From an uncultured Elusimicrobia bacterium (GTDB lineage Bacteria; Elusimicrobiota; Elusimicrobia; Elusimicrobiales; UBA9959), in NCBI GenBank assembly GCA_903873295.1, contig CAIQNV010000057.1, forward strand, positions 1 through 33,931: a DNA stretch of 33,931 nt, written 5' to 3'. The notes below the pieces were generated by a model. The model did no database searches and was not told the DNA's origin. It saw nothing but the letters and a program-made list of their open reading frames with translations. A program made the translations under genes and the position numbers. The number at the start of each line of letters is the position of its first letter. Positions within the stretch are counted from its first letter, which is position 1. Of the stretch, positions 15,619 to 24,081 are shown one piece after another.

Positions 15619-16001
15619 TTTCAGACCGCGGACTGTACCCCGAATTCTGTCCGGCCCCTTGCGGGGCTTGGAGGACCATTTATCTGTTGCGGCCCACTCT
15701 GCGCCTCCCCCCGGAGGGGGACGGACGGGCTATCCAAGCGCAATTTTGGCCTTGCTTCAGGAGGGGCTTGCCCTGCCCCGCCGGTCGCCCGGCGGGCGGT
15801 GCGCTCTTACCGCACCTTTTCACCCTTACCCCTTGCGGGGCGGTATTTTCTCTGTGGCGCTGTCCGTCGACGGGGGATATAGCCCCCGCCTCCCGGCCTA
15901 TGGCCGCTGAACGGCTTTGAACCGGCACCCTGCCCTGTGAAGTTCGGAAGTTCCTCCCCCCCGCTTGCGCGTGAGAGCGGCCCTCCATCCGCGGTCTGAA
16001 A
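15619..16001 (-). ncRNA. rnpB: RNase P RNA, bacterial type A-like
   Basis: RNase P RNA is the catalytic subunit that matures tRNA 5' ends. Read on the minus strand, it shows the diagnostic blocks GAGGAACTTCCGAAC, CACAGGGCAGGGTGCC, ACAGAGAAAATACCGCC, GGTAAGGGTGAAAAGGTGCG with GGTAAGAGCGCACCG, GCAAGGCCAAAA, AGATAAATGGTCC and ACAGAATTCGG. The ends pair as a perfect 13-bp P1 helix (15989-16001 with 15619-15631). The core, 15622-15998, is 377 nt, the size of the E. coli RNA. The P4 helix carries covarying changes from consensus. The 5' end lies about two bases after the stop of the RNase H-like gene, so the RNA is probably processed from a longer transcript. Confidence 0.95.
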
Positions 16002-16003
16002 AT

Positions 16004-16486
16004 CTAAAACAGCTCCGGCTGGCGGGGGATGGCGTTTTCTTTTGCCAGGGTTTTATCCACCGCCGGGGCGACATGCTTCGCGTTATCGAGGATCTGGTTG
16101 ACCAGCCTGTCGGCTTCTTTGTTCTGAGCGCGCCTGACGTGTGAAAGCGAGATCTTCTTAAAACCGGCGGCGGCTTTTCGTATTTCGGCCATTATGCCGG
16201 CCAGCGCTGCGTCTTTTATCCGGTACTCGCCGCTGAACTGCTTCACGAGCAGCTCGGAGTCGGAAAAGATCTCCAGCTCTTCAGCGCCCAGCCTGCCCGC
16301 CGCGCCCAGCGCCAGCCGCAGCCCGCTGTATTCGGCGAAATTATTGGTGCAGCGCCCCAGGTATTTGCCCTCTTCGCGCAGTATCGCTCCCGCGGAGTCA
16401 AAAAAAACCGCGGCGCAGGCTCCATGGCCCGGATTCCCGCGCGAGCCCCCGTCTATGAAAATTTTAAGCTTCTTTTCCTTCTTCAT
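16004..16486 (-). CDS. RNase HI-like protein
   Basis: A 160-residue RNase H-fold protein. The four catalytic carboxylates are in place: Asp12 (FIDGGSRGNPG), Glu52 (NNFAEYSGLRLAL), Asp76 (IFSDSELLVKQ) and Asp126 (NKEADRLVN), with His116 in the usual position. RNase HI cleaves RNA in RNA-DNA hybrids; this short family without the basic handle is widespread, and its exact role is less certain. A C-terminal tail of about 25 residues follows. The ATG directly follows the TGA of the zinc-ribbon gene, so translation is coupled, and rnpB begins just after its stop. Confidence 0.92.
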   Translation of the reverse strand: MKKEKKLKIFIDGGSRGNPGHGACAAVFFDSAGAILREEGKYLGRCTNNFAEYSGLRLALGAAGRLGAEELEIFSDSELLVKQFSGEYRIKDAALAGIMAEIRKAAAGFKKISLSHVRRAQNKEADRLVNQILDNAKHVAPAVDKTLAKENAIPRQPELF

Positions 16487-17266
16487 TCATTTCTCAGCGG
16501 GCGGAGCGCTCGGTGAAAGTTCGGGGTAGACGGTACGCTCAAGGTACATCAGGCGCCGGCAGTCCGGGCAGACCGCGAAGGCGCCGTTTTTTTTCACGTC
16601 CAGCGTTTTCTGCGGGGTAAGGCTCATGTGGCAGCCGCCGCAGGAGAGTTTGCCGCTGGCGGGATCCTCATGGACCGCGGCCACGGCCAGCCCGTTCTTA
16701 TTCGCGCGGATATTCTCGTATTTCTCCAGCAGCTCGGGATTCAGGGCGGCGGCGGCGGCCGCTCTGTCCGCTTTCGCGGCTTCCAGGCCGTCCGCTATCT
16801 CTTTGGCGGCGGCCGCCAGCGCCGCAACCTCCGCGCGCAGGGTTTCCTCTATTTTTTTCACTTCCTCCCGTATGGCCTTATCCTGGACCGAAGCCTTGTC
16901 TATTTCCTCGAGGAGGAAAAGCACGCTTGTCTCCAGCTCATCCTTGTTCTTTTTATCGTTCTCGATCTCGCTCAGCAGCGCCTTGAAAGCGTTATTATCC
17001 TTTACCAAATTAAGCTCGCGCTGATGCTTGCGTATACCCTCGTCGGCTTCGGCTATTTTGAGCTCGCAGTCCTTTTTTTTGACCTGCAAAGCCAGGAGCG
17101 CCTCCCTGGCGGCGCTCATGGACCTCTTTTTTTCTTCAAAGGCGGCGTTGAGAGCGGAGATCTTAACAGGCACGCCGGCTGCGATGGCCGCCCTGGCGTC
17201 CATGACGGCGTCCTTTTTCTGCAGCTCTACCAGCTCCCTGACTTCAATAGTATGAATAATTTCCAT
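16487..17266 (-). CDS. Coiled-coil protein with C-terminal C4 zinc ribbon (CT398/HP0958-like)
   Basis: A 259-residue protein. Residues 1-190 are highly helical, with Ala/Glu/Lys-rich heptads typical of a long antiparallel coiled coil. The C-terminal part has Cys209-x2-Cys212 (LSCGGCHMSL) and Cys233-x2-Cys236 (VCPDCRRLMY), a C4 zinc ribbon. This layout matches the family that includes H. pylori HP0958 and Chlamydia CT398, reported in connection with RpoN stability and RNA binding; the role here is inferred. It precedes an RNase H-like gene in the same transcript, an association seen in other bacteria too. Confidence 0.85.
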   Translation of the reverse strand: MEIIHTIEVRELVELQKKDAVMDARAAIAAGVPVKISALNAAFEEKKRSMSAAREALLALQVKKKDCELKIAEADEGIRKHQRELNLVKDNNAFKALLSEIENDKKNKDELETSVLFLLEEIDKASVQDKAIREEVKKIEETLRAEVAALAAAAKEIADGLEAAKADRAAAAAALNPELLEKYENIRANKNGLAVAAVHEDPASGKLSCGGCHMSLTPQKTLDVKKNGAFAVCPDCRRLMYLERTVYPELSPSAPPAEK

Positions 17267-17312
17267 TTAGCCTCGATTCTGTCGCCTAAAAAATCTGTTC
17301 CCGCCGTATCTG

Positions 17313-17342
17313 ATTATATCAAACGGCAATCCTGCCTTTCAC
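17313..17342 (-). promoter_or_regulatory. Extended -10 promoter for the zinc-ribbon/RNase H/rnpB unit
   Basis: On the minus strand TATAAT (17318-17313) lies directly after the metF TGA, preceded by TG-A (extended -10) and, 18 bases upstream, GTGAAA (17342-17337), four of six matches to the -35 consensus. Start near 17306 gives a leader of about 40 nt. It suggests an independent unit ending with rnpB. Confidence 0.65.
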
Positions 17343-18188
17343 GTTCTTTAAGATCGCTATCGCGGCGCGGCTGCGGTTGAGCGTGTAAAGGTGCAGGCCC
17401 GGCGCCCCCCCCTTCAGCAGTTCGGCAGCCTGCGCGGAGGCATAGTCCACGCTGAACTTGAACATCCCGTCCTTATCTCCGTCCCAGCGCTCGATGCCGC
17501 GCCGCAGCGCTTCCGGGACGGCGACCTTCATAAGCTGCGTAAAATTCTGCATCTGTTTATAGCCGGTCAGCGGCATGATCCCCGGCAGAACGGGCACGTT
17601 TATCCCGGCGGCGGCGGCCTTTTCGAGGAACCTGAAATAAAAAGCGTTGTCGAAGAACAGCTGGGTGATAAGGTATTCGGCCCCGGCGGCCACCTTCTCT
17701 TTAAGCCGGGCGATATCCTCTTCAAGCGTGGGAGCCTCGGGATGCTTTTCCGGATAGCAGGCGCCGCCGACGGAGAAGTCCCCGGTCTTTACCAGGTCGG
17801 CCGTCAGCTGCGAGGCGTAGCTGTAATCCCGGCGGGGCTGCAGCCCGTCCAGGTTATGGAGATCGCCGCGCAGCGCCAGGATGTTCCTGATCCCCATGGT
17901 TTTCAGCCTGGCGCAGATCTCTTTTATCTCGGCGCGCGTGTGCGCCACGCAGGTCAGATGCGCCACCACCTCGAACCCGAGCTCTGCCTTAAGCACGCCG
18001 GAAAGCGCCGCCGTGCGGTAGGGAAGCGCGCCGCTGGAGGAATTCGTGACCGAGACGAAATCGGGGTTGAGTTTTTTCAGCTCGCGCGCCGCCTCGAAAA
18101 ATTTCACGGAATCCCGCTCCGTCTTGGGCGGATAGAATTCGAAGGAGAAGACCTTTCCGCCGGCCTTCAGGCGCTCGGTTACTTTCAT
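17319..18188 (-). CDS. metF: Methylenetetrahydrofolate reductase
   Basis: MetF reduces 5,10-methylene-tetrahydrofolate to 5-methyl-tetrahydrofolate using FAD, feeding methionine synthesis or, in some anaerobes, the Wood-Ljungdahl route. The 289-residue TIM-barrel protein has the FSFEFYPPKTERD start block with the catalytic Glu17, HLTCVAHTR, the FAD-site ILALRGDLH with Asp109, GGACYPEKHPEAP, and QLFFDNAFYFRFL with PGIMPLT. The length fits the bacterial short form. It lies 22 bases after lepB, with which it may be co-transcribed. No other folate gene is nearby. Confidence 0.96.
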   Translation of the reverse strand: MKVTERLKAGGKVFSFEFYPPKTERDSVKFFEAARELKKLNPDFVSVTNSSSGALPYRTAALSGVLKAELGFEVVAHLTCVAHTRAEIKEICARLKTMGIRNILALRGDLHNLDGLQPRRDYSYASQLTADLVKTGDFSVGGACYPEKHPEAPTLEEDIARLKEKVAAGAEYLITQLFFDNAFYFRFLEKAAAAGINVPVLPGIMPLTGYKQMQNFTQLMKVAVPEALRRGIERWDGDKDGMFKFSVDYASAQAAELLKGGAPGLHLYTLNRSRAAIAILKNVKGRIAV

Positions 18189-18210
18189 GTGTTAAACGCT
18201 TTTTTTATAG

Positions 18211-19209
18211 TTAGTGCGGGAAGCCCATCCTGGAGGGCGGCCAGTAGGTGAACCAGGCTTTTCCCTTTATCAGGTTTTCCGGCACGGCTCCCCAGTAGCG
18301 GGAATCGCAGGAGCGGTCGCGGTTGTCGCCCATCACCATGTACTGCCCGGCCGGCACCACCACCGGACCGAAATTATCGCGAATATACTCCGAGAACATC
18401 TTGCCCAGCAGACGGTTTTCCCAATAGACCTGATAGTCGCCGGGCGCGGTTTTTCCGGAGGCCTTCGGGTAGCGGAACTGGTCAGCGTACTGCGCGTAAG
18501 GCTCGTCCGCTATCTTGGCCCCGTTCACGTAAAGCTGGCCTTCCCTTACCTCAACCGTATCCCCCGGCATGCCCACCACGCGCTTGATAAAATCCTTCCC
18601 GTACTGGCTGCCGCCGCACTGGAATTCGCGCGGGTCCAGAGAAGGGAATTGGAACACCACGATATCGCCTTTCTTCACCGGGCGGAATTTTACGATCTTC
18701 TTCTGGGTATAGGGGATGCGGAAGCCGTAGATAAACTTGTTCACGAACAGATGGTCGCCTATCAGGAAAGTTTTTTCCATGGAGCCCGACGGTATCTTGA
18801 AGGCCTGGATGAACAGGTACATCACCACGGACGCCAGCAGCACGGCTGAGAATACGGTCTCGGACCACTCCATATCCTCCTTCATGGCGGCGTTAAGGCC
18901 GTCTTTTACCGGGGGCGTCGACGAAAAGCTCCGCCAGTACGCGTAGGAGGCGCCGGCCAGCGCGGCCAGCGCGCCGTAAACCAGCTGCCGGCCGCTGAAC
19001 AGCATCGAAGTCACCACGTCGCCGCGGCGGTTGTCGAGGCTGACCGTAAGCAGCACCATGCCGATGAACGACACCAGGGCGGCGAAAATCGCGTGCCAGA
19101 CCCGGGTGAACCGCGAATTATCCTTAAACTTCCCTTTCTCCCTGAAATGATGCGACAGAAAAAGATGCCCGCCCATCAGCACGCCGATCCAAAAAAGTTT
19201 TTCTTCCAT
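18211..19209 (-). CDS. lepB: Signal peptidase I with an extended membrane N-terminus
   Basis: LepB cleaves signal peptides from exported proteins at the outer face of the inner membrane. The 332-residue product has the catalytic Ser143 in KIPSGSM, the general base Lys209 in DFIKRVVGMPGD, and the GDNRDRSCDSRYWGAVP box. Upstream of the usual single anchor (about 118-135) there are at least three more hydrophobic segments (residues 5-20, 38-57, 74-92), more than the two of E. coli LepB. GGAG lies ten bases before the ATG. It follows lepA, a common pairing in bacteria. Confidence 0.96.
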   Translation of the reverse strand: MEEKLFWIGVLMGGHLFLSHHFREKGKFKDNSRFTRVWHAIFAALVSFIGMVLLTVSLDNRRGDVVTSMLFSGRQLVYGALAALAGASYAYWRSFSSTPPVKDGLNAAMKEDMEWSETVFSAVLLASVVMYLFIQAFKIPSGSMEKTFLIGDHLFVNKFIYGFRIPYTQKKIVKFRPVKKGDIVVFQFPSLDPREFQCGGSQYGKDFIKRVVGMPGDTVEVREGQLYVNGAKIADEPYAQYADQFRYPKASGKTAPGDYQVYWENRLLGKMFSEYIRDNFGPVVVPAGQYMVMGDNRDRSCDSRYWGAVPENLIKGKAWFTYWPPSRMGFPH

Positions 19210-19268
19210 GTTAAGTTATCTCCATTTGATGTTAAATCACAATTAAATCGTTAGCCGATTTTCCATTC

Positions 19269-21077
19269 TTACTTATCCTGACTTATCTTCAAAAGCGACA
19301 TGAAGGCTTCCTGCGGGATCTCCACCGAGCCCATCAATTTCATCTTGCGCTTGCCTTCCTTCTGGGCTTCCAGCAGCTTGCGCTTGCGGGTTATGTCGCC
19401 GCCGTAGCACTTGGCCAGCACGTCCTTGCGCATGGCCCCTATCGTTTCCCTGGCTATGATCTTGCCGCCCACCTGCGCCTGCACGGCTATCTCGAACATG
19501 TGCCTGGGGATGAGGGCCTTAAGCTTTTCGCAGATCTGGCGCGAGTTGTGCAGCGCTCTTGAGCGGTGCGTTATGAACGAAAGCGCGTCCACCGATTCGG
19601 CGTGCAGCAGGATCTCTATCTTGACCATGTCCGAGGACCTGTACTCGTACGGCTCATAGTCGAACGAGGCATAGCCGCGGGAGACGGACTTGAGCTTGTC
19701 GTAGAAATCCAGGATGATCTCGCTCAGGGGGAGATAGTATTCCACTATAACGCGCGTGGTGGAGATATACTCTATTTTTATGTGCTCCCCGCGCTTCTCC
19801 TTGAGCAGGTTCATGATCCCTTCCATATACGCAAGAGGGGCTATGATGTTCGCCAGCACGTACGGCTCCATGATGTCCATCACGTCGCCGTAATGCGGGA
19901 AGTCGGCCGGATTGGTGACCTCGATGTACTTCCCTTTCGCGCCGTGGCTGTCTTTGGCGAGCACCTTATAGATGACGTTGGGGTTGGTGGCGATGAGCGG
20001 GATGTCGAATTCGCGCTCTATCCGCTCGCGGATGATATCGAGATGCAGCAGGCCCATGAAGCCCAGGCGGAAGCCGAAGCCGAGGGCCTTGGAGGTCTCG
20101 CCCTGGAAGTTAAAAGAAGAGTCGGTCAGGTTCAGCTTCTCGATGGCGGTCTTAAGGGCGGTATAATCCGTGGTGTTCACCGGGTAAAAGCCCGCGAACA
20201 CCACCGGGTTGACTTCCTTGTAGCCTGAAAGCGGCGCGTCGATAACGGCGCCCTTTTCAAAGATGGTATCGCCCATCTTTATCTCGTGGATGTCGCGGAT
20301 CCCGGCTATGATGTAGCCCACTTCGCCGGTCTTTATGGAGTCGGACTTAAGCAGCTTTGGATTGAGGTAACCGACTTCCTCCACTTTGTAGCTGGTCCCC
20401 TTGGAATAGAAAGTGATGTATTTGCCGGCGGAGATGGCGCCGTCCACGACGCGGGTATAGATGACCACGCCCTTATACACGTCGTAAAAAGAGTCGAAGA
20501 CCAGCGCCTTGAGCGGTTTGTCCGGAGAGCCCGCCGGAGAAGGGATCTCTTTGATGACGCGCTCAAGCACTTCGCGGGCGCCGCGGCCGTCCTTGGCGCT
20601 TATGCGCGAGGAGTCCACCGGGTTCTTCAGCACCTCCCAGATCTGCTCCTCGGTGGCGTCGGGGTCGGCGTGCTCCAGGTCGATCTTGTTTATGACGGGG
20701 ATGATCTTCAGGCCCAGCGACTGCGCCAGATGCGCGTGCGCCAGCGTCTGCGCCTCCACGCCCTGCGAAGCGTCCACCAGCAGAATGGCCCCCTCGCAGG
20801 CGGCCATGGCGCGGGAAACCTCGTAGGAAAAATCCACGTGGCCGGGCGTGTCGATAAGGTTCAGGATGTAATCTTCCCCGGCATCGGATTTATAAAGCAT
20901 GCGCACGGCCTTGGCCTTTATGGTTATGCCGCGCTCCCGCTCCAGCTCCATGCCGTCGAGGAACTGCTCCTTCATCTGCCGGTCCGGGACCGTATTGGTT
21001 ATGTTGATGAAGCGATCCGCCAGCGTGGATTTGCCGTGGTCGATGTGCGCGATGATGCTGAAATTACGTATGTTCAT
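19269..21077 (-). CDS. lepA: Elongation factor 4 (LepA), ribosome-associated GTPase
   Basis: LepA is a translational GTPase that back-translocates or aids assembly of ribosomes. The 602-residue product is the standard length. It starts MNIRNFSIIAHIDHGKST, with the P-loop at about 10-18, DTPGHVDF and NKIDLE GTPase motifs, and the LepA-specific C-terminal domain ending with RKRKLLEAQKEGKRKMK. The ATG has no visible Shine-Dalgarno site: the base pairs just upstream belong to a long inverted repeat (21087-21179), which may have replaced the native leader. Confidence 0.98.
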   Translation of the reverse strand: MNIRNFSIIAHIDHGKSTLADRFINITNTVPDRQMKEQFLDGMELERERGITIKAKAVRMLYKSDAGEDYILNLIDTPGHVDFSYEVSRAMAACEGAILLVDASQGVEAQTLAHAHLAQSLGLKIIPVINKIDLEHADPDATEEQIWEVLKNPVDSSRISAKDGRGAREVLERVIKEIPSPAGSPDKPLKALVFDSFYDVYKGVVIYTRVVDGAISAGKYITFYSKGTSYKVEEVGYLNPKLLKSDSIKTGEVGYIIAGIRDIHEIKMGDTIFEKGAVIDAPLSGYKEVNPVVFAGFYPVNTTDYTALKTAIEKLNLTDSSFNFQGETSKALGFGFRLGFMGLLHLDIIRERIEREFDIPLIATNPNVIYKVLAKDSHGAKGKYIEVTNPADFPHYGDVMDIMEPYVLANIIAPLAYMEGIMNLLKEKRGEHIKIEYISTTRVIVEYYLPLSEIILDFYDKLKSVSRGYASFDYEPYEYRSSDMVKIEILLHAESVDALSFITHRSRALHNSRQICEKLKALIPRHMFEIAVQAQVGGKIIARETIGAMRKDVLAKCYGGDITRKRKLLEAQKEGKRKMKLMGSVEIPQEAFMSLLKISQDK

Positions 21078-21086
21078 GTTGTTTGG

Positions 21087-21179
21087 GGGGACGCTGATTA
21101 CTAAATGACTAATTCCCGATATTCTCAGTGTTTTCCCGGTATCCTTGGGCTAAATAGTCATTTAGTAATCAGCGTCCCC
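21087..21179. repeat. Long perfect inverted-repeat element between ptsI and lepA
   Basis: The 25-base arm at 21087-21111 (beginning GGGGACGCTGATTACT) is exactly repeated in inverse at 21155-21179, with a 43-base loop. The whole 93-base element fills almost all of the ptsI-lepA spacer and ends nine bases from the lepA ATG. It resembles the palindromic elements mobilised by REP-associated or IS200-like tyrosine transposases. It could form a very stable hairpin in the mRNA, separating ptsI and lepA expression. Confidence 0.85.
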
Positions 21180-21189
21180 TATTCTCTTC

Positions 21190-22917
21190 TCACTTCACCT
21201 CTTCTTCCACCAGCCGCCGGATCTCTTCGGCCGTGGGCAGGCTCAACGCCCGCTGCGCCAGACCCGAGAACTTCTCGAAGTTCATGGCCCGGACGGCGTA
21301 TTTAGCCCGCAGGTAGATCTTGGCGGGCACGGAGAGTATGTCCACGCCCATTCCTACCAGCAGCGGTATGGCGAACGGGTCCGAGGCCATTTCGCCGCAG
21401 ACGCTCACCGGCTTGCCTTTTTTGTGGGAGGTCTGCACCACCAGGTTTATCAGGCGCAGCACCGCCGGATGGAAAGGCTCGTACAGCTCGGAGACGTACT
21501 GGTTTATGCGGTCCACCGCGAGGGTATACTGCACCAGGTCATTGGTGCCTATGGAGACAAAATCTATCTCGCCCAGCAGCGAATCCAGTATGATGGCCGC
21601 GGCGGGGATCTCCACCATCACGCCTATCTCGGGGTCCTTCTTGACCGGGAAGCCCTCCTCCGCCAGCTCGGTCTTCACGTCCTGCGCCACGCGCTTTACC
21701 GTCAGCAGCTCGTCCAGGGACGAAAGCATCGGGATCATTATTTTTATATTGCCCTCGGTATTAGCCTTGTAGATCGCCCGCAGCTGGGTCTTAAGCAATT
21801 CGGGATACTTGATAAAAAGACGTATGCCGCGAAAGCCCATGAACGGGTTGCGCTCGTCCTTAAGCCCCTTTATGCCGAGCTGCGTGGCGCGGTCCCCCCC
21901 TATATCGGCGGTGCGTATGGTAAGCGGCATATGCGGCGCGGCTTTTACCACGGAGGAATAGGCTTTGAACTGCTCCGCTTCCGTGGGAATGGAATCGCGG
22001 TTCATATAGAGGAACTCGGTGCGGTAAAGGCCCACGCCTTCGGCCTTGACCGCGGCCAGCTCGGGCGCGTCCTCGGCCGAATCCAGGTTGACCATCAGGC
22101 TTATCTTGTGGCCGTCGCGCGTGGTGGCCGGCAGGCCCTTCAGGCGGTGGAAGAAATGCTCCTGCTTCTGCAGCTCCTCTTTGCGCGCCTTATATTTCTC
22201 TATTATCTCCGGCGTCGGCGAGATTATCACCATGCCCTGCTCGCCGTCCACCACCAGGCTGTCGCCGTTCTGTATCTGGCGGCTGATGTCGGAGAGGCCG
22301 ACCACGGCGGGGATGCCCATGCTCTGGGCGAAAATGGCGGTATGGCTGGACTTGGAGCCCAGGTCCATGCAGAAGCCCAGCACTTTGTTGGACTCGCGGA
22401 TATGCAGCGTGTCCGACGGGTACAGGTTATGGGCGACGATGATCACCGGCTCTTTAATGTCCTTCAGCGAAGTTTTCTCGCTGTTCACCAGGTTCGAGAT
22501 TATTTTTTTGCCCACGTCGAAGACGTCGTGCTTGCGCTCGTGAAAGAACTCGTCGTCTATCTTCTCGAACTGCTCCTCCGCCTTGTCCAGGATCTCGGAG
22601 AGGGCGAACTCCGCGTTCAGCCCCCTGGTCATTATCAGCTTGGGCACTTCCTTGGTTATCAGCGGGTCCTGCAGGATCAGGTGGTGCGCGTCTATCAGTT
22701 TGGCGTGCTGCTTGCCCAGCACGTCCAGGATCTTGGTGCGGATGGCGTCCAGGTCCAGCTTCGTCTTCTCCAGCGCCTCTTTGAAGCGCTTCACCTCGGC
22801 CTTAAGCTTTTCAGGCGCGATCTCCTTCTGCTCGATAAGGATGTTGTCCTCCTTAACGATATGCGCCTTGCCTATGGCTATCCCCAGGCTGGCCGGCACT
22901 CCCTTTTTTATCAGCAT
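21190..22917 (-). CDS. ptsI: PTS enzyme I (phosphoenolpyruvate-protein phosphotransferase)
   Basis: Enzyme I takes phosphate from phosphoenolpyruvate onto a histidine and passes it to HPr. The start at 22917 (MLIKKGVPASLGIAIGKA) has GGAG six bases upstream; a TTG at 22953 overlapping the ptsH stop is the alternative. The 575-residue protein has the active-site His192 in GSKSSHTAIFAQSMGIPAVVG, the PEP-binding TIM barrel with GVGLYRTEFLYM, GFRGIRLF, EIPAAAI, SIGTNDLVQYTLAVDR and the catalytic Cys region VSVCGEMASDP. It is the last gene of the PTS cluster. Confidence 0.97.
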   Translation of the reverse strand: MLIKKGVPASLGIAIGKAHIVKEDNILIEQKEIAPEKLKAEVKRFKEALEKTKLDLDAIRTKILDVLGKQHAKLIDAHHLILQDPLITKEVPKLIMTRGLNAEFALSEILDKAEEQFEKIDDEFFHERKHDVFDVGKKIISNLVNSEKTSLKDIKEPVIIVAHNLYPSDTLHIRESNKVLGFCMDLGSKSSHTAIFAQSMGIPAVVGLSDISRQIQNGDSLVVDGEQGMVIISPTPEIIEKYKARKEELQKQEHFFHRLKGLPATTRDGHKISLMVNLDSAEDAPELAAVKAEGVGLYRTEFLYMNRDSIPTEAEQFKAYSSVVKAAPHMPLTIRTADIGGDRATQLGIKGLKDERNPFMGFRGIRLFIKYPELLKTQLRAIYKANTEGNIKIMIPMLSSLDELLTVKRVAQDVKTELAEEGFPVKKDPEIGVMVEIPAAAIILDSLLGEIDFVSIGTNDLVQYTLAVDRINQYVSELYEPFHPAVLRLINLVVQTSHKKGKPVSVCGEMASDPFAIPLLVGMGVDILSVPAKIYLRAKYAVRAMNFEKFSGLAQRALSLPTAEEIRRLVEEEVK

Positions 22918-22949
22918 AAATGGCTCCAGAGAAACTTGACCGCCGTTTT

Positions 22950-23216
22950 TCAATCCTCGTCGAACTTGCGGGCGAAAAGATCGGCTATGGCCGCGACCGC
23001 CTCCGCTTCGTCTTTGCCCTTCGCCGTCACTTCTATAATGCAGCCCTTGCCCGCCGCCAGCGTCATAATGCCCATTATGCTTTTGGCGTTAACTTCCATC
23101 CCGTCCTTCACCAGTTTTATATCGCAGGCGAATCTGGACGCGGTATTTGCGACCATGCCGGCGGGCCTGGCGTGTATCCCAAGCTCGTTGATTATCGTTA
23201 TGTCTCGTTTTATCAT
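22950..23216 (-). CDS. ptsH: HPr phosphocarrier protein
   Basis: HPr carries phosphate from enzyme I to the EIIA domain. The 88-residue product has the active-site His15 in NELGIHARPAG and the regulatory Ser46 in NAKSIMGIMTLAA, the site phosphorylated by HPr kinase. Because hprK is in the same cluster, Ser46 control is very likely. The ATG overlaps the EIID stop by four bases; ptsI follows after 32 bases. Confidence 0.98.
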   Translation of the reverse strand: MIKRDITIINELGIHARPAGMVANTASRFACDIKLVKDGMEVNAKSIMGIMTLAAGKGCIIEVTAKGKDEAEAVAAIADLFARKFDED

Positions 23217-24046
23217 AAATAGAAAGGCCGCAGCTTGAATACGCTGAACAGAAGCACGGAAGCGGCCAGCACCAGCCCGGCCGCGAAGAACACGGATCTC
23301 CCGAAAGCCCTGGTCGCGCGATGCAGCGCCAGCACGGCCGGCGGCAGCGCCAGTTTCAAAAGCAGGCCGCCGGCAGAAGCCCGGGTAGGGCAGTTTAAAG
23401 CCGCCAGCATGCCGAAAGCCAGCAAAACGATGGCCACCGACATTGAAAAGCCCGCCGTGCTGAGAAGCCGTATAAGCCGGGGCCAGTTTACGCAGTCGAG
23501 GCCGCAGGACGCTTCCCCGCCGCAGGCGTAGCCGGCTTTAAGCCCGCGCCAGCGCCAGTAAACGGCAAAGGCGGAATAAAAAACTATACCGGCCAGCGGT
23601 CCGGCCAGCAGCAGCGCCATGGAAACCGGCACGTTCAGCCCGGTAAAAAGCCAGCCGTAAAAACCTCCGGCGGCCCAGACCAGCAGGCAGATCTGCACCG
23701 TCATCGGCTTAAGCCTGCCCCAGAAGATCCTGTCCCCGATGGAGGCGAAGCTTGACGCCAGCGCCTGCTTAACTCCCGGCATGCTTTTAAGCCGCGCTTC
23801 GGGATCGGGGCTTGCGGCGGCCTTCTCCTCCATGCTGACCACGTTGCCCAGCACGAAAGAAGCCAGATAGGGCTGGGTATTAAAGAGCTGCAGGTGCCGC
23901 AGTACGGCCGCCTTCAGCTTTTCCCTGTCCGGATAGATCTTCTCCAGCGCCGGTTGCAGGCAAAAGGAGAAACCCAGGTTCTGGAACCTCTCGTAGTTCC
24001 ACCCGGCCTGAATAAAAAACGATCTCAAAAACATCTTAAAAAACAT
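23213..24046 (-). CDS. PTS mannose-family EIID membrane subunit
   Basis: EIID forms, with EIIC, the membrane channel of mannose-type PTS transporters. The 277-residue product matches family size and shows the N-terminal NYERFQNLGFSFCLQPAL block, LFNTQPYLASFVLGNVVSMEE, GVKQALASSFASIGDRIFWGRLKP and a hydrophobic C-terminal half with about four membrane segments. A cysteine-containing insert (CGGEASCGLDC) lies between two membrane segments. The nature of the sugar cannot be told. An alternative start is the Met four codons in. Confidence 0.93.
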   Translation of the reverse strand: MFFKMFLRSFFIQAGWNYERFQNLGFSFCLQPALEKIYPDREKLKAAVLRHLQLFNTQPYLASFVLGNVVSMEEKAAASPDPEARLKSMPGVKQALASSFASIGDRIFWGRLKPMTVQICLLVWAAGGFYGWLFTGLNVPVSMALLLAGPLAGIVFYSAFAVYWRWRGLKAGYACGGEASCGLDCVNWPRLIRLLSTAGFSMSVAIVLLAFGMLAALNCPTRASAGGLLLKLALPPAVLALHRATRAFGRSVFFAAGLVLAASVLLFSVFKLRPFYL

Positions 24047-24081
24047 AAAAATCTTGTTCTCGTCTTCTTCCCGACTCCCGA

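Noticed and set aside
15269..15920. Long plus-strand open frames overlapping the spacer near 15500-15900
   Set aside because: They run antisense through the RNase P RNA gene, whose conserved blocks and end pairing explain the sequence. Their translations are Pro/Arg/Ala-rich with no domain and no ribosome site.
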